Part shown: in pieces, positions 1 through 10,905 of the stretch
Layout of the letters: each line of letters starts with the position of its first letter
Numbering within the stretch: position 1 is the stretch's first letter
Assembly: GCF_001263175.1 (NCBI RefSeq)
Contig: NZ_CP012332.1
Location: forward strand, 676,001 to 740,000
DNA length: 64,000 bases
Source of the DNA: Vulgatibacter incomptus
GTDB lineage: Bacteria; Myxococcota; Myxococcia; Myxococcales; Vulgatibacteraceae
Reading direction: 5' to 3'
The notes under the pieces: model-generated
What the model saw: the letters and a program-made list of their open reading frames with translations, nothing else
Databases searched by the model: none
What the model was told of the DNA's origin: nothing
Position numbers and translations under genes: made by a program

Positions 1-52
1 CGCGGACGATCGCCTTGAAGCGGGCGTGGTCCTGTTTGATCTTGAGAGACAG
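1..52 (-). CDS. DUF444/YeaH-like protein, N-terminal fragment
   Basis: Only the first 17 codons lie in the window. They read [16 protein letters not shown] after a CTG codon, which resembles the start of DUF444 (YeaH/YhbH) proteins. These commonly follow prkA in a prkA-DUF444-spoVR cluster. The reading frame is closed by the prkA stop three bases upstream of the CTG, and no ATG, GTG or TTG occurs before the window edge. The start is therefore either the rare CTG at 52-50, with an AAGGA at the end of prkA as ribosome-binding site, or the sequence carries an error. Family assignment rests on a short match and on position. Confidence 0.5.
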   Translation of the reverse strand, partial: MSLKIKQDHARFKAIVR

Positions 53-55
53 GGC

Positions 56-2122
<2,067 letters not shown>

Positions 2123-2358
2123 GGGGATTTGGCTCCTGCGGGCTAAGGCGGTTTCTCGGTTCCCTGAGCGGATCGAGATCCTCGCGAGGGGGAACGAGGG
2201 CCCCGATCGGACTATTTCCCCTGCTCCCCCCGGGCGCTCGGCAGGCCGCCCGCCACTCAAGGTTACGACCTGCGATGGCCGCGCGCACGTGGGCGCCCGA
2301 GGGTCCAGGCCTTGCCTCCTTCTCGGGGGGGCGGTAACAGATCCCCTCTTTTGCGTCT

Positions 2359-3468
2359 GTGAGGCGCCGCCTGTTCCGATCTCGTCTCCTTTTCTTGGTA
2401 ACGGCCTCGCTCGCGTCGTGCACCACCCTGGCCCCGATGGGCCGGGGCCCGACGCTGGAGCTGCCGCCCGAGCTCGCCGGGGACGACGACACCAGCGTCC
2501 AGGCGGTGCCGCTCGGGGGCGGCTTCTATTTCGCGTCCTTCCCGATCATGGGGACGTGGTTCGAGCTCACCGTCGCCGCGCGCGACGCAGGCTCGGCAAC
2601 CGAGCTCGCGCAAACGGCGCGGGACGAGCTCATGCGCCTGGATCGCTTGATGAGCGAATGGCGGGCCGACTCGCCGGTCTCGGCGGTGAACCGCGCGGCG
2701 GGAGCCGCCCCCGTTCGGGTCGAGCGCGAGGTCTTCGATCTCGTGGCAAAGGCAGTCGAGGCGGCGGAGCGATCGGGCGGCGCCTTCGACCCCACCTGGG
2801 CCGGGATGCGCGGCGTCTGGCGCTTCGGCGACGCCATGGACGGCCAGGTCCCAAGCGACGAGGAGATTGAGTCTTCGAGAGCCCTGGTCGACTACCGCAA
2901 GGTGCGCCTCGACCCCGAGGCGGACTCGATCTTCCTCGAGAGTCCCGGGATGGCGCTCGGACTGGGCGGGATCGCGAAGGGGTACGCCATCGATCGCCTG
3001 GCGTCTCTTCTGCGCCGAGCAGGCGCGAAGGACTTCGTGGTCAAGCTCGGAGGCGACCTCTACGCCGCCGGACGCCACGGCGATCGCCCGTGGGTGGCCG
3101 GGATCCAGGACCCGCGAAATCCCTCTCGCGTCCTGGCTTCGTTGGAGGTGGAGGATCGATCGTTCTCGACCAGCGGAGACTACGAGCGCTTCTTCGTGAA
3201 GGATGGTGTGCGCTACCACCACATCATCGATCCGGCCACGGGCCGGCCGGCCACCGCCTCGCGCAGCGTGACCGCTCTCTGCACGGACGCCACGACCTCC
3301 GAGGTGGTGACCAAGCCGGTGTTCATCCTCGGCCCGGACCGAGGACTCCCGTATGCCGCTGCTCTCGGCTGCGAGGTCGTGGTGGTCGACGCCTCTGGCG
3401 CGCTCCACGTCTCGCCCGGCCTCGACGGTTGCTGCGGCCCGGAGGCAGGCGGTCCCGGGAGCCGGTGA
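2359..3468 (+). CDS. apbE: FAD:protein FMN transferase (ApbE family), lipoprotein
   Basis: 369 residues, GTG start. The N-terminus has a short signal with lipobox LASC near residues 18-21, so the mature protein is probably membrane-anchored in the periplasm. ApbE enzymes attach FMN from FAD to Thr/Ser of flavoproteins such as NqrB/C and RnfD/G. Family landmarks visible are [26 protein letters not shown], a glycine-rich [14 protein letters not shown] segment, [11 protein letters not shown] and [13 protein letters not shown] with the downstream SVTALCTDA. It is transcribed divergently from prkA across a 236-base gap. No flavoprotein target gene (nqr or rnf) is visible nearby. The start is uncertain because no strong ribosome-binding site precedes the GTG. 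Confidence 0.88.
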   Translation: MRRRLFRSRLLFLVTASLASCTTLAPMGRGPTLELPPELAGDDDTSVQAVPLGGGFYFASFPIMGTWFELTVAARDAGSATELAQTARDELMRLDRLMSEWRADSPVSAVNRAAGAAPVRVEREVFDLVAKAVEAAERSGGAFDPTWAGMRGVWRFGDAMDGQVPSDEEIESSRALVDYRKVRLDPEADSIFLESPGMALGLGGIAKGYAIDRLASLLRRAGAKDFVVKLGGDLYAAGRHGDRPWVAGIQDPRNPSRVLASLEVEDRSFSTSGDYERFFVKDGVRYHHIIDPATGRPATASRSVTALCTDATTSEVVTKPVFILGPDRGLPYAAALGCEVVVVDASGALHVSPGLDGCCGPEAGGPGSR

Positions 3469-3489
3469 GGTCGTCGGCCCGTCCGGTCG

Positions 3490-3915
3490 CTACTCGAGGC
3501 CCCGCTCGGGCGCTCCCGCTGCGAGGTAGGCCTCCAGGATCACCTGGGCCGCGACCATGTCGATCATCGCCTTGCGCTTGTGGGCCGGGACGCCGGCCTC
3601 CTCGAGGCGCTGATCGGCTTCGAAGGTGCTGAGCCGCTCGTCCCAGAGCACGATCGGCACGCCGAAGCGCTCCCGTGCGGCGGCGGCGAACCGGCGGGTC
3701 TTGGCGGCGCGCGGCCCCTCGCTGTCGTCCATGTTGAGAGGCAGGCCGATGACGATCCGCTCGGGATCCCGCTCCTCGATGATCCCTTGGAGGGTTGCCA
3801 TGTCCGCCTCGAGGTTCCGGCGCAGGATCGTGGTGATCGGCGAGGTCCAGCTGGCCATCTCCGAGATGGCCACGCCGATGGTCTTGTCGCCGACGTCGAG
3901 GGAGAGGAGTCGCAT
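3490..3915 (-). CDS. ruvX: Putative pre-16S rRNA nuclease / Holliday-junction resolvase-like (YqgF)
   Basis: 141 residues with an RNase H-like fold. It begins MRLLSLDVGDKTIGVAIS, where the Asp of LDVGDKTIG is the first catalytic acid. IVIGLPLNMD, VPIVLWDERLST and a C-terminal KAMIDMVAAQVILEAYL supply the remaining conserved acids. The length is normal for the family. In E. coli YqgF processes the 5' end of 16S rRNA, and an older assignment is Holliday-junction resolution. It lies 31 bases downstream of the TPR lipoprotein gene on the same strand, so read-through transcription is likely. It converges with apbE, with only 21 bases between stops. Confidence 0.92.
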   Translation of the reverse strand: MRLLSLDVGDKTIGVAISEMASWTSPITTILRRNLEADMATLQGIIEERDPERIVIGLPLNMDDSEGPRAAKTRRFAAAARERFGVPIVLWDERLSTFEADQRLEEAGVPAHKRKAMIDMVAAQVILEAYLAAGAPERGLE

Positions 3916-3946
3916 GCGAAGTTCCTGGTGAAACCCGGACGGAGCC

Positions 3947-5065
3947 TCAGGCGCCGGGGTCGGCGTCGGCGGGGATCGTGGCGGAGGCGGGCGGCTCCTC
4001 GACGCCGTCCTCCTCGTCGCGGGCGGCGTCGGCGAGGAGGACGCGCTTCATTCGATCGAGGCTCTCACGGGTCTGGGCGATGAACGGCGTGTCGACCCCG
4101 GAGCGCTCGGCCGCCGCGAGGGTCCGCTCGTAGAGCGAGATGGCCTTCTGCACGAGGATCCGGACCTTCCTGCGGAGCATGGCCCGGTAGAGGTTCGCTT
4201 GGTCCGCGTCGAGGTTCGAGGGGACGGGCGCCTCCATCATCTCGTCGTAGAGCTCCTCGTAGAGGCCGCCGACGCGCTGGCCCGCCGCGGTGGTCCAGTG
4301 CGGATTCCCGAGGCGCATGGTGCGCAGGTAGTGCCCCTGGGCGGAGAGGAGGAGCTGCGCCTTGTACTCGAGCTGGTCGCGCACCTTCTCGGCGTCGTCG
4401 GTGTCGTCGAGGTGCGCGTCGCTGAAATGGAGACGGTAGATCTCGCCCAGGAAGAACTGCGCCTGGCTCGGGAAATAGCTCTCGATGCGCTCGCCATCCG
4501 AGCTTCGACGGTACAGCTCGAGGGCCTGGCGGAGATCCCTCTCGGCGGTGGAGAGCTCACCCTTCTCCACCTTGCAGATCGCGGCGTGGGTGCGGGCGTG
4601 GATGCGATCGATCGCGGGCAGGTCGGCGCGGGCGGCCACGGGCTCTAGGAGCGCGATGGCCTCGTCGTATTCGCCGAGCTGATACTGGCAGGTGGCCACG
4701 CGCCAGAGGACGTCGAGGTCGTCGGAGGGAGGTGGGACCTTCAGCAGCGGCCGGTAGCGGTCGAGGGCGAGCTGCCAGGCGCCGAGGTTCTCGTAGGAGA
4801 CGCCGGCGTTGTACTGCGCGTCGTGGGCGCGGCGGCTCTTCGGGAAGCGATCGGCGAGGCGGGAGAAGCAGGCCGCGGCGCGCACGAAGTCGTCGGCCTG
4901 GTAGGCCGCGGCGCCGCAGGCGAAGAGCTCTTCCTCGTTGAAGCCCTCGATCTCGTCCTGGATGGCGGCGGCGGGATCGCCGGGGCGCAGGGCGGTGGAG
5001 CTCGCGGCGCAGCCGGCGGCGGAGAGGAGGGCGATCGAGGAGAGGGCGGCGAGGCGGCGGATCAT
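3947..5065 (-). CDS. Tetratricopeptide-repeat lipoprotein
   Basis: 372 residues. MIRRLAALSSIALLSAAGCA is a lipoprotein signal with the lipobox Cys at residue 19. The body holds several TPR-like helical pairs (AAAYQADDFVRAAACFSRLA, AGVSYENLGAWQLALDRYRP, ATCQYQLGEYDEAIALLEPV), and the tail is acidic and Pro/Ala-rich. TPR lipoproteins of this kind are abundant in myxobacteria and serve as scaffolds for envelope or motility complexes; no specific partner can be named. It lies upstream of ruvX and 108 bases downstream of the yjbQ stop. Confidence 0.8.
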   Translation of the reverse strand: MIRRLAALSSIALLSAAGCAASSTALRPGDPAAAIQDEIEGFNEEELFACGAAAYQADDFVRAAACFSRLADRFPKSRRAHDAQYNAGVSYENLGAWQLALDRYRPLLKVPPPSDDLDVLWRVATCQYQLGEYDEAIALLEPVAARADLPAIDRIHARTHAAICKVEKGELSTAERDLRQALELYRRSSDGERIESYFPSQAQFFLGEIYRLHFSDAHLDDTDDAEKVRDQLEYKAQLLLSAQGHYLRTMRLGNPHWTTAAGQRVGGLYEELYDEMMEAPVPSNLDADQANLYRAMLRRKVRILVQKAISLYERTLAAAERSGVDTPFIAQTRESLDRMKRVLLADAARDEEDGVEEPPASATIPADADPGA

Positions 5066-5173
5066 CGTGGTACCGGGAGGATAAGCCGATTTCCGTGCGA
5101 TTCCCGAAGATTCGATGGGCCCTCCGCGGCGCTCCTCATGGAGCGCGATTGGCGCCCCGGCTCCGCCCGCCCG

Positions 5174-5581
5174 TCAGGACGGGAAGATCTTGACCTGGAC
5201 CATTCGATCGCGAGGTCCGTCGAGCTCCACGAAGTACACGGCCTGCCACCTCCCGAGGAGGAGGCGGCCTCCGTCGAGGACGAGGGTGCAGGAGGTCCCC
5301 AGGAGCATCGCCTTCACGTGGGCCGGCGCGTTGCCCTCCACGTGGCGGTAGGGCCGATCCTTCGGGACCATCGACTCCAGGGCCCCGAGGATGTCCCTCT
5401 TGAGCTCCGGGTCCGTGTTCTCCTGGATGGTGAGGCCTGCGGTGGTGTGGGGGCAGAACACGACCACGGTGCCGTCGGTGACGCCGCTCTTCTCGACGAG
5501 GCTCCGGAGGCGCGGGGTGAGGTCGACGAACTCGTTTTCACGAGACGTGTGGAGCTCGAATACCGTTGCTGCCCGCGCCAT
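5174..5581 (-). CDS. yjbQ: YjbQ / UPF0047 family protein
   Basis: 135 residues from the ATG at 5581, preceded by GAGGT at a good spacing; codons further upstream look like leader sequence. It shows the UPF0047 signature VFCPHTTAGLTIQENTDPE, the later HVEGNAPAHVKAMLLG, and a closing LLLGRWQAVYFVELDGPR. The conserved histidines suggest metal binding. Some members have weak thiamine-phosphate synthase activity in vitro, but the physiological role is unknown. The start codon lies two bases after the stop of the second Get3/ArsA-like ATPase, so it is the third gene of that operon. Confidence 0.88.
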   Translation of the reverse strand: MARAATVFELHTSRENEFVDLTPRLRSLVEKSGVTDGTVVVFCPHTTAGLTIQENTDPELKRDILGALESMVPKDRPYRHVEGNAPAHVKAMLLGTSCTLVLDGGRLLLGRWQAVYFVELDGPRDRMVQVKIFPS

Positions 5582-5583
5582 GT

Positions 5584-6729
5584 CTACCTCGCCGGAAAGA
5601 GGTGGCGGTCGACCGCCCACAGACCTGGGAGATCATATACGTCGGCATCGAAGCTCGGCACCCGGAGCTGGGGGCTCCTGCGGGTCGCTGCCTCGAGGCG
5701 CTCGAGATTTCGCCGATCGAGGCGCGCCATCGCCCGCGCCTCGGCTGACGTCCTCGCGAGGCGCTCCGAGAGGGGAGGATCGCCCGTGTCTCTCACGCCG
5801 GCAGAGCTAAGCGCCTCGGCGAGATCCTGCCGGGAGGGCAGGGGAGAGTCACCGAGGAAGTCCCGGTGGATCCGGTTCGCGACCACGCCGGCGATCGGGA
5901 TCCGCTCCTCGGCGAGGAGGTGGTGGAAGTAGATGGCCTCGTCGATCGCAGAGGCCTGGGCGCTGGTCACCACGAAGAACGCGGTCTCGTCCGACCCGAA
6001 GAGCGCCTTCACCTTGGCTGCCCGATCCTTGAAGACGCCGTAGGTATCCTGGATCTCGAGCATGAAGCGGACGAGCTCCTCCAGCGTCTCAGCGCCGGTG
6101 AGCTTGGAGAGCGCCCTGCCGGCGAGGGAGCCGCCGAAGCTCATCAGCTTGAGGCCGAGCTTGCCCGCGGCCATCGCAGGCCCGGCCATTGCCCGCACGG
6201 AGCTGCTCTCGAGGAAGTCCAGGATGCGCCTGGGCGCCTCGAGGAAGTCGAGGGCGTGGGCGGTGGGAGGCGTGTCGAGGACGAGGAGATCGTATTTGCC
6301 CTCCGAGTAGAGCTCGTAGAGCTTCTCGGTGGCGATGTACTCCTGGGAACCCGCGAGCGCCGACGAGAGCGTCTGGTAGAAGCGGTTCTGCAGAATCGCC
6401 TCGCGCTTGTCGGGGCTCACGTGGCGGCCGATGAAGTCGTCCCAGGAGCGCTTGAGGTCGAGCATCATCGCCCAGAGCTCGCCCTCGGTCTCGATGCCCG
6501 CGCGGCGCAGGCGCTCGTCGTCGACGCGGGTCTCCACGTTGCCGAGCTGCTCGAGCCCGAGGGCGTTGGCGAGCCGCTTGGCGGGGTCGATGGTGAGGAC
6601 GATCGCCCGCCTCCCCGCCGCTGCCGCCCGCAGCGCAAGGGCCGCAGCGACGGTGGTCTTGCCGACGCCGCCGGAGCCGACGCAGACGATCACGCGGCGC
6701 TGGAGGAGCGCGTCGATGGGATCGGTCAT
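5584..6729 (-). CDS. Get3/ArsA-family ATPase, canonical P-loop
   Basis: 381 residues. VIVCVGSGGVGKTTVAAAL near residues 13-31 is an intact deviant Walker A motif; TIDPAKRLANALG and VLDTPPTAHALDFLEAP are the switch and Walker B-type segments of the ArsA/Get3 branch. A long helical insert (residues about 150-260) could form the client-binding or dimer region. The start overlaps the stop of the upstream paralogue by four bases (ATGA), implying translational coupling and probably a heterodimer. There is no arsenite pump (arsB) or arsR in the window, so arsenite export is unlikely. The layout recalls the actinobacterial pair Rv3679-Rv3680. Confidence 0.85.
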   Translation of the reverse strand: MTDPIDALLQRRVIVCVGSGGVGKTTVAAALALRAAAAGRRAIVLTIDPAKRLANALGLEQLGNVETRVDDERLRRAGIETEGELWAMMLDLKRSWDDFIGRHVSPDKREAILQNRFYQTLSSALAGSQEYIATEKLYELYSEGKYDLLVLDTPPTAHALDFLEAPRRILDFLESSSVRAMAGPAMAAGKLGLKLMSFGGSLAGRALSKLTGAETLEELVRFMLEIQDTYGVFKDRAAKVKALFGSDETAFFVVTSAQASAIDEAIYFHHLLAEERIPIAGVVANRIHRDFLGDSPLPSRQDLAEALSSAGVRDTGDPPLSERLARTSAEARAMARLDRRNLERLEAATRRSPQLRVPSFDADVYDLPGLWAVDRHLFPAR

Positions 6730-7637
6730 GCCGCCTCCCGGCGGATCACGTCGGCGAGGGCCTCCACCGAGGCGCGGCTGAAGTCCCCGCTCGGCTCGAC
6801 GAGGCCCGGGTAGAGCAAGGGAAGGGCGACGAGCGGACGCCCGATCTCCTCGAGCTTCTGGCGGTAGCGCATGGACATCCCTGCCCGGACCTCGTGGGCA
6901 CGGGCGCCGTTTGCGGCGGCGCCGAGGACGCCGGAGGACGAGGCGAGGCCCGAGAGCTCCTCCTGGTCGAAGCGGGCCTCGACGTAGCGGTTCAGGAAGA
7001 CCCCTCCGAGGCTCATCCGGAGGGAGCCCCGTGTGGCACGGGCCAGCTCCACGGTTTCGTTCACCGGCAGCTCTTCGGGGAGGGAGACGAGGTTCACCGC
7101 CGTGGCGGAGGGGTCGCGGAGGAGCTCCCGCATCCACTCGGCCTCGCTCCTCATGGTGCCCCGCGGAATCGTCTCGATCAGGGCCTGCGGCACGCCAAGG
7201 AACGTGAGCCCGTGTCCGGTGGCCGGCGCGTCCACGATCACCAGATCCCAGCGCTCCTCCTTCACGTGGAAGAGGATCTTCCCCAGCATCACCAGCTCGG
7301 GCAGGGAGGGAATGAAGCGGAGGAAGCGGGAGGCGAAGCGGTTCTCGAAGACCGCCTTGTAGAGCGGCTTGAAGCGGAGCTGCATCAGCGCGTATTCGCG
7401 CATCGCCTCGTCGGGACGGACCACGACGGCGTCGACTCCGCGGGCGACCCGCCGGATCGTCTCGTGGACCCGCGGCGCGCCCAGGAGCGCCGAGATCCGC
7501 TCGTGGGAGTTCACCTCGCACACCAGCACCCGCTTCCCCCTGGAGGCGGCGACGAGCGCAAGCGCGGCGGAGACGGTGGAGCGGCCCACACCGCCCTTCC
7601 CGGCTGTCACGAGGAGGCGGCGGTCGAGAAGCGACAT
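6726..7637 (-). CDS. Get3/ArsA-family ATPase paralogue with Arg in the P-loop
   Basis: 303 residues. The N-terminus LLVTAGKGGVGRSTVSAALA is an ArsA/ParA-type Walker A with the signature Lys at 14. The P-loop Lys that normally contacts the nucleotide phosphates is Arg at 19 (GVGRST). VIVDAPATGHGLTFLGVP matches the Walker B/switch II region. It is the first gene of the operon with the canonical ATPase (four-base overlap) and yjbQ. The substitution suggests reduced or altered ATP turnover and a regulatory or structural subunit in a heterodimer, which is an inference. The ATG at 7637 begins directly before the conserved beta strand, so the start is secure. Confidence 0.85.
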   Translation of the reverse strand: MSLLDRRLLVTAGKGGVGRSTVSAALALVAASRGKRVLVCEVNSHERISALLGAPRVHETIRRVARGVDAVVVRPDEAMREYALMQLRFKPLYKAVFENRFASRFLRFIPSLPELVMLGKILFHVKEERWDLVIVDAPATGHGLTFLGVPQALIETIPRGTMRSEAEWMRELLRDPSATAVNLVSLPEELPVNETVELARATRGSLRMSLGGVFLNRYVEARFDQEELSGLASSSGVLGAAANGARAHEVRAGMSMRYRQKLEEIGRPLVALPLLYPGLVEPSGDFSRASVEALADVIRREAA

Positions 7638-7758
7638 AGGCGACGAAACCTATTCGTGAGGGGTGCCTCGGTCAATCGAGAGGAGGCGCCGGTTGACACC
7701 GATCGATGCAAGGGGGATCTTCCCCGCGACCGCCATGGGGGGCGTGCAGGGAGGAACG

Positions 7759-8148
7759 ATGGGGACGCGCTCGAAGACGCTGGTCCAGCGGGTGGTGGAG
7801 GCGGGCGAGGCCCAGGTCGACAAGGTCGTGAACCAGCTCGTGACCAACGAGCGCTTCGTGTCGGCGGTCCAGGGCGCGGTCTCGAAGTCGTTGGCCGCAA
7901 AGGGCTCCCTCGACAAGGCGCTCCGCTCCGCGCTCTCGTCCATGAGCCTCCCCTCCACCCAGGACGTGGACGAGCTCCGCAAGCGCCTCGACCGTCTCGA
8001 TCGCACCTTGACCGAGCTCGACGCGAAGTTGTCGCGGCTCGAGCCCGCCCGGAAGGCGCCCGGGGAGAAGGCAGAAGGGGCGCCCGCGAAGAAGGCTGCC
8101 CCGAGGAAGACGAAGTCGAAGACGAGCCCCAAGGGCACCCACGGCTAG
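7759..8148 (+). CDS. Small coiled-coil protein with basic Lys/Ala-rich tail
   Basis: 129 residues from an ATG at 7759 with a strong GGAGGA ribosome-binding site. Residues 1-60 are helical and amphipathic, 68-95 form a short coiled coil (VDELRKRLDRLDRTLTELDA), and 97-129 are a disordered tail rich in Lys, Ala and Pro (EGAPAKKAAPRKTKSKT). The tail resembles histone H1-like tails, such as that of PhaF, and could bind nucleic acid. It lies nine bases upstream of a ParA-family gene, so it is a candidate partner or cargo adaptor. I do not recognise a named family; phasin-like is a guess. Confidence 0.72.
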   Translation: MGTRSKTLVQRVVEAGEAQVDKVVNQLVTNERFVSAVQGAVSKSLAAKGSLDKALRSALSSMSLPSTQDVDELRKRLDRLDRTLTELDAKLSRLEPARKAPGEKAEGAPAKKAAPRKTKSKTSPKGTHG

Positions 8149-8157
8149 GGGAGCGGC

Positions 8158-8952
8158 GTGCGGCGCATCGCGTTCATCAACGAGAAGGGCGGGACCTGCA
8201 AGACCACCCTCGCCGTCAACGTGGCGGCGTGGCTCGCCTCTGCCAGGGGCGCACGGGTGCTGCTCTGCGACCTCGACACCCAGGGGCACGCGGGCAAGAG
8301 CCTGGGTATCGACGTGCGGACCCTCTCGCCGACCATCGCGGACCTGCTCTGCGATCCGAAGGTCCACGTGAACCAGGTGGTCCGTCCGACGCCGGTGGCG
8401 GGTCTCGATCTGCTCCCGTCGAACAAGTCGCTGGCTCGCTTTCCCCTCGAGGTCGCCGGCCGGATCGATCGGGAGCGCTGCCTCCTCGAGAAGCTCTCCG
8501 ACCTCGCAGGCTACGACTTCGTGATCTTCGACGGACCGCCGTCGATGGGACTGGTGACCCAGAACATCCTCCTCGCCGCGGAGGAGGTGGTGGTCCCGGT
8601 GGGCATGACCTACTTCGCCCTCGACGGCTGCGCGGAGGTGAAGGAGACGGTCGAGACGGTGCGGCGCGAGAGCGGGCACGCCTCCCTCCGGATCAGCCTG
8701 GTGGTCCCCGTGCTCTACCGGAAGACCGCCCTCGCCGACGCGATCCTCGCCAAGCTGCGCGACCACTTCCCCGACGAGCTCTGCAAGACCGTGTTGGGCT
8801 GGAACGTGCAGATCGACGAGGCCCAGAGCCACGGGAAGACGATCTGGGAGCACGCGCCCTCGTCCAAGGGCGCCCAGCTCCTGGAGGCGATCGCCCGGGA
8901 GGTCGCGATCCGGGGCGCCGCGAAGACGGCGCGCCTCGAGCAGGCGTCGTAA
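8158..8952 (+). CDS. ParA/MinD-family ATPase
   Basis: 264 residues, GTG start with GGGGAG nearby. FINEKGGTCKTTLAVNVA holds the deviant Walker A, with signature Lys at 10 and P-loop Lys at 15. LLCDLDTQGHAGKSLG is the switch I region and FVIFDGPPSMGLVTQNIL the Walker B region. These ATPases position plasmids, chromosomes or large protein cargo on the nucleoid. No parB and no parS-like sites are next to it, so it is unlikely to be the chromosome-segregation ParA. The gene upstream encodes a small basic coiled-coil protein, a layout seen in cargo-positioning pairs such as McdA/McdB. pncB follows 19 bases downstream. Confidence 0.85.
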   Translation: MRRIAFINEKGGTCKTTLAVNVAAWLASARGARVLLCDLDTQGHAGKSLGIDVRTLSPTIADLLCDPKVHVNQVVRPTPVAGLDLLPSNKSLARFPLEVAGRIDRERCLLEKLSDLAGYDFVIFDGPPSMGLVTQNILLAAEEVVVPVGMTYFALDGCAEVKETVETVRRESGHASLRISLVVPVLYRKTALADAILAKLRDHFPDELCKTVLGWNVQIDEAQSHGKTIWEHAPSSKGAQLLEAIAREVAIRGAAKTARLEQAS

Positions 8953-8971
8953 TCGTCAAAAGCGAGGGGGG

Positions 8972-10345
8972 ATGGGCGCGGCACTCCAGACCGACCTCTA
9001 CGAGCTGACCATGGCGGCGGCCTACCTCCGGGAGGGGAGCTCGGAGCGTCGCGCCGTCTTCGAGCTCTACGTGCGGCACCTTCCGCCGAGCCGGGGGTAC
9101 GGGATCGCGGCAGGCCTCGAGGCGGCGCTGCGCTTCCTGGAGGAGCTGCGGTTCACGCCGGAAGAGCTCGAGGCCCTCGAGGCGCTCCCCGCGCTGGCGG
9201 AGGGCTTCCGCGTGTCCGGCTTCCGCCGGAGGCTCGAGGAGCTGCGCTTCACCTGCGACGTGTGGGCGATGCCGGAGGGCACCGCCTTCTTCGGTGGCGA
9301 GCCCCTGCTGAGGGTGGAGGGGCCGCTGATCGAAGCGCAGCTGGTCGAAACCCGGCTCCTCTCCGTGCTCAACCACGCGAGCGCCATCGCCTCCAAGGCC
9401 GCGCGGTTCGCCTGGGCGGCGAGGCCCGCGAGCGTGGTCGAATTCGGTGCCCGGAGGGCCCACCCAGACGCGGCGGTCGACGCGGCCCGGGCGGCGTACA
9501 TCGGCGGTTGCGACGGCACGTCGAACCTGGAGGCGGCGAGGCGCTTCGGGATCCCGATCTTCGGGACCGCGGCGCACAGCTTCACGATGTCCCACGAGAG
9601 CGAGCTCGAGGCGTTCCGGAGCTATATCGAGACCTTTCCGGACACGAGCACGCTCCTCATCGACACGTACGACACACTGGAGGGGGCGCGGCGGGCGGCG
9701 GCCGTCGGAGGGGAGCGCCTTCGAGGCGTGCGCCTCGACTCGGGAAACCTGGAGGTGCTCGCCTTCGGTGTGCGGCGGATCCTCGACGACGCCGGGCTCT
9801 CCGAGGCCCGCATCGTCGTGTCGGGAGATCTGGACGAAAACGTGGTCCAGCGGCTGCTCTCGCGAGGCGCGCCCATCGACGTCTTCGGCGTGGGGACCCG
9901 CCTCACCGTCTCCACGGATGCGCCCGCCCTGGGCGGCGTCTACAAGCTGGTGTCGATCGAGCGGGAGGGCCGGATGGAGCCCGCGACCAAGCTCTCGGAG
10001 GCGAAGATCGCGTGGCCGGGCGCCAAGCAGGTCTACCGCCACCGCGGCCGGGAAGGGGAGCTGGCCTTCGACGAGCTCGGCCTCGCGGACGAGCCGGCTC
10101 CGGAGGGCGCGGAGTCGCTCCTCGTCCAGGTGATGCGAGGCGGGCAGCGGATGGGCGAGGGCGAGCCGCTCTCGGCGTCCCGTGCGCGTGCGGTGGCGAG
10201 CGTGGCGGCCCTCCCGGAGCCCGTCCGGCGGATCGCCCGTGATCGTCGGCCCGCCCGTTACGAGGTGCGGCCGACCCGGGCCCTCGTCGCGCTCCTCGAA
10301 GAAGCGCGGGCGAACGTCGCGGCCGAAGCCGGGCTCTCCACCTAG
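8972..10345 (+). CDS. pncB: Nicotinate phosphoribosyltransferase
   Basis: 457 residues; makes nicotinate mononucleotide from nicotinate and PRPP (ATP-assisted) in NAD salvage. It begins MGAALQTDLYELTMAAAYL, a hallmark of the family. VEFGARRAHPDAAVDAARAA and GTAAHSFTMSHESELEAF follow, the latter containing the His that is phosphorylated in relatives. VRLDSGNLEVLA and the phosphate-binding VVSGDLDEN segment are also present. The ATG at 8972 is preceded by GAGGGGG. It follows the ParA gene by 19 bases and may be co-transcribed, without an obvious functional link. Confidence 0.95.
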   Translation: MGAALQTDLYELTMAAAYLREGSSERRAVFELYVRHLPPSRGYGIAAGLEAALRFLEELRFTPEELEALEALPALAEGFRVSGFRRRLEELRFTCDVWAMPEGTAFFGGEPLLRVEGPLIEAQLVETRLLSVLNHASAIASKAARFAWAARPASVVEFGARRAHPDAAVDAARAAYIGGCDGTSNLEAARRFGIPIFGTAAHSFTMSHESELEAFRSYIETFPDTSTLLIDTYDTLEGARRAAAVGGERLRGVRLDSGNLEVLAFGVRRILDDAGLSEARIVVSGDLDENVVQRLLSRGAPIDVFGVGTRLTVSTDAPALGGVYKLVSIEREGRMEPATKLSEAKIAWPGAKQVYRHRGREGELAFDELGLADEPAPEGAESLLVQVMRGGQRMGEGEPLSASRARAVASVAALPEPVRRIARDRRPARYEVRPTRALVALLEEARANVAAEAGLST

Positions 10346-10361
10346 CCGAGCTCGGCGCTGC

Positions 10362-10826
10362 CTACATCGGGAGGCCGGCCGACTCGCGCCTCTCCCGTTC
10401 CTCCGCCGCTGCCAGCGAGTCCTCTTCCTGCGTGATGTCGGCGGGGGTCGAGGGAACGCCGGGCTGCATCTGGTGCTCCTGCTCGGCGGCGAAATACTTC
10501 TTGGGATAGCGCGAGCGCATGAGCTTCCAGCTCTTGTTCCGCTTGACCTGGCGCCGGAAGCGGGTGGCCGCGCCGTCCACCGCCTTGTAGATGTCGTCCG
10601 CCTCCTCGATCACGGTGATCGTGCGGATGTGCGGCATGGTGAACGTGATCCGGCACCGCTTGTCGATGCCGCCCTTGTTCCCGTAGAGGTCGGCGAGCTC
10701 GATCTCCAGGATCGGGCCCTGGCGGTCGTAGAGGCGCCTCAGGGGCTCGACGATCTTGTATCGGCAGAACTCCGCCAGGTTGTCCGTGAATTCGAGTCCT
10801 CCGAGGGCCGTGACCTCGACGTCCAT
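10362..10826 (-). CDS. HPF/RaiA-like ribosome-associated protein with acidic C-terminus
   Basis: 154 residues from the ATG at 10826 (GGAGG nine bases upstream). The first 110 residues look like an S30EA/HPF fold: VEVTALGGLEFTDNLAEFCR, then a beta-rich EIELADLYGNKGG and a helix DDIYKAVDGAATRFRRQVKR with basic residues that would contact 16S rRNA. The last 40 residues are acidic and do not resemble the dimerisation domain of long HPF. It is the second HPF-like gene on this strand within 600 bases and converges with pncB. Ribosome hibernation is the likely setting but the similarity is moderate. Confidence 0.7.
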   Translation of the reverse strand: MDVEVTALGGLEFTDNLAEFCRYKIVEPLRRLYDRQGPILEIELADLYGNKGGIDKRCRITFTMPHIRTITVIEEADDIYKAVDGAATRFRRQVKRNKSWKLMRSRYPKKYFAAEQEHQMQPGVPSTPADITQEEDSLAAAEERERRESAGLPM

Positions 10827-10905
10827 GCAGGCTGCCTCCGTGTCGCGATGGGAGCTCCTCTCCTGGAAAGGTGTGTCCTCGCGCAATCGGCGGCAGAAGG
10901 CCCCG

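Noticed and set aside
5584-7637. Arsenical resistance operon
   Set aside because: The two ATPases look like ArsA, but there is no arsB, arsD or arsR, and they pair with yjbQ.
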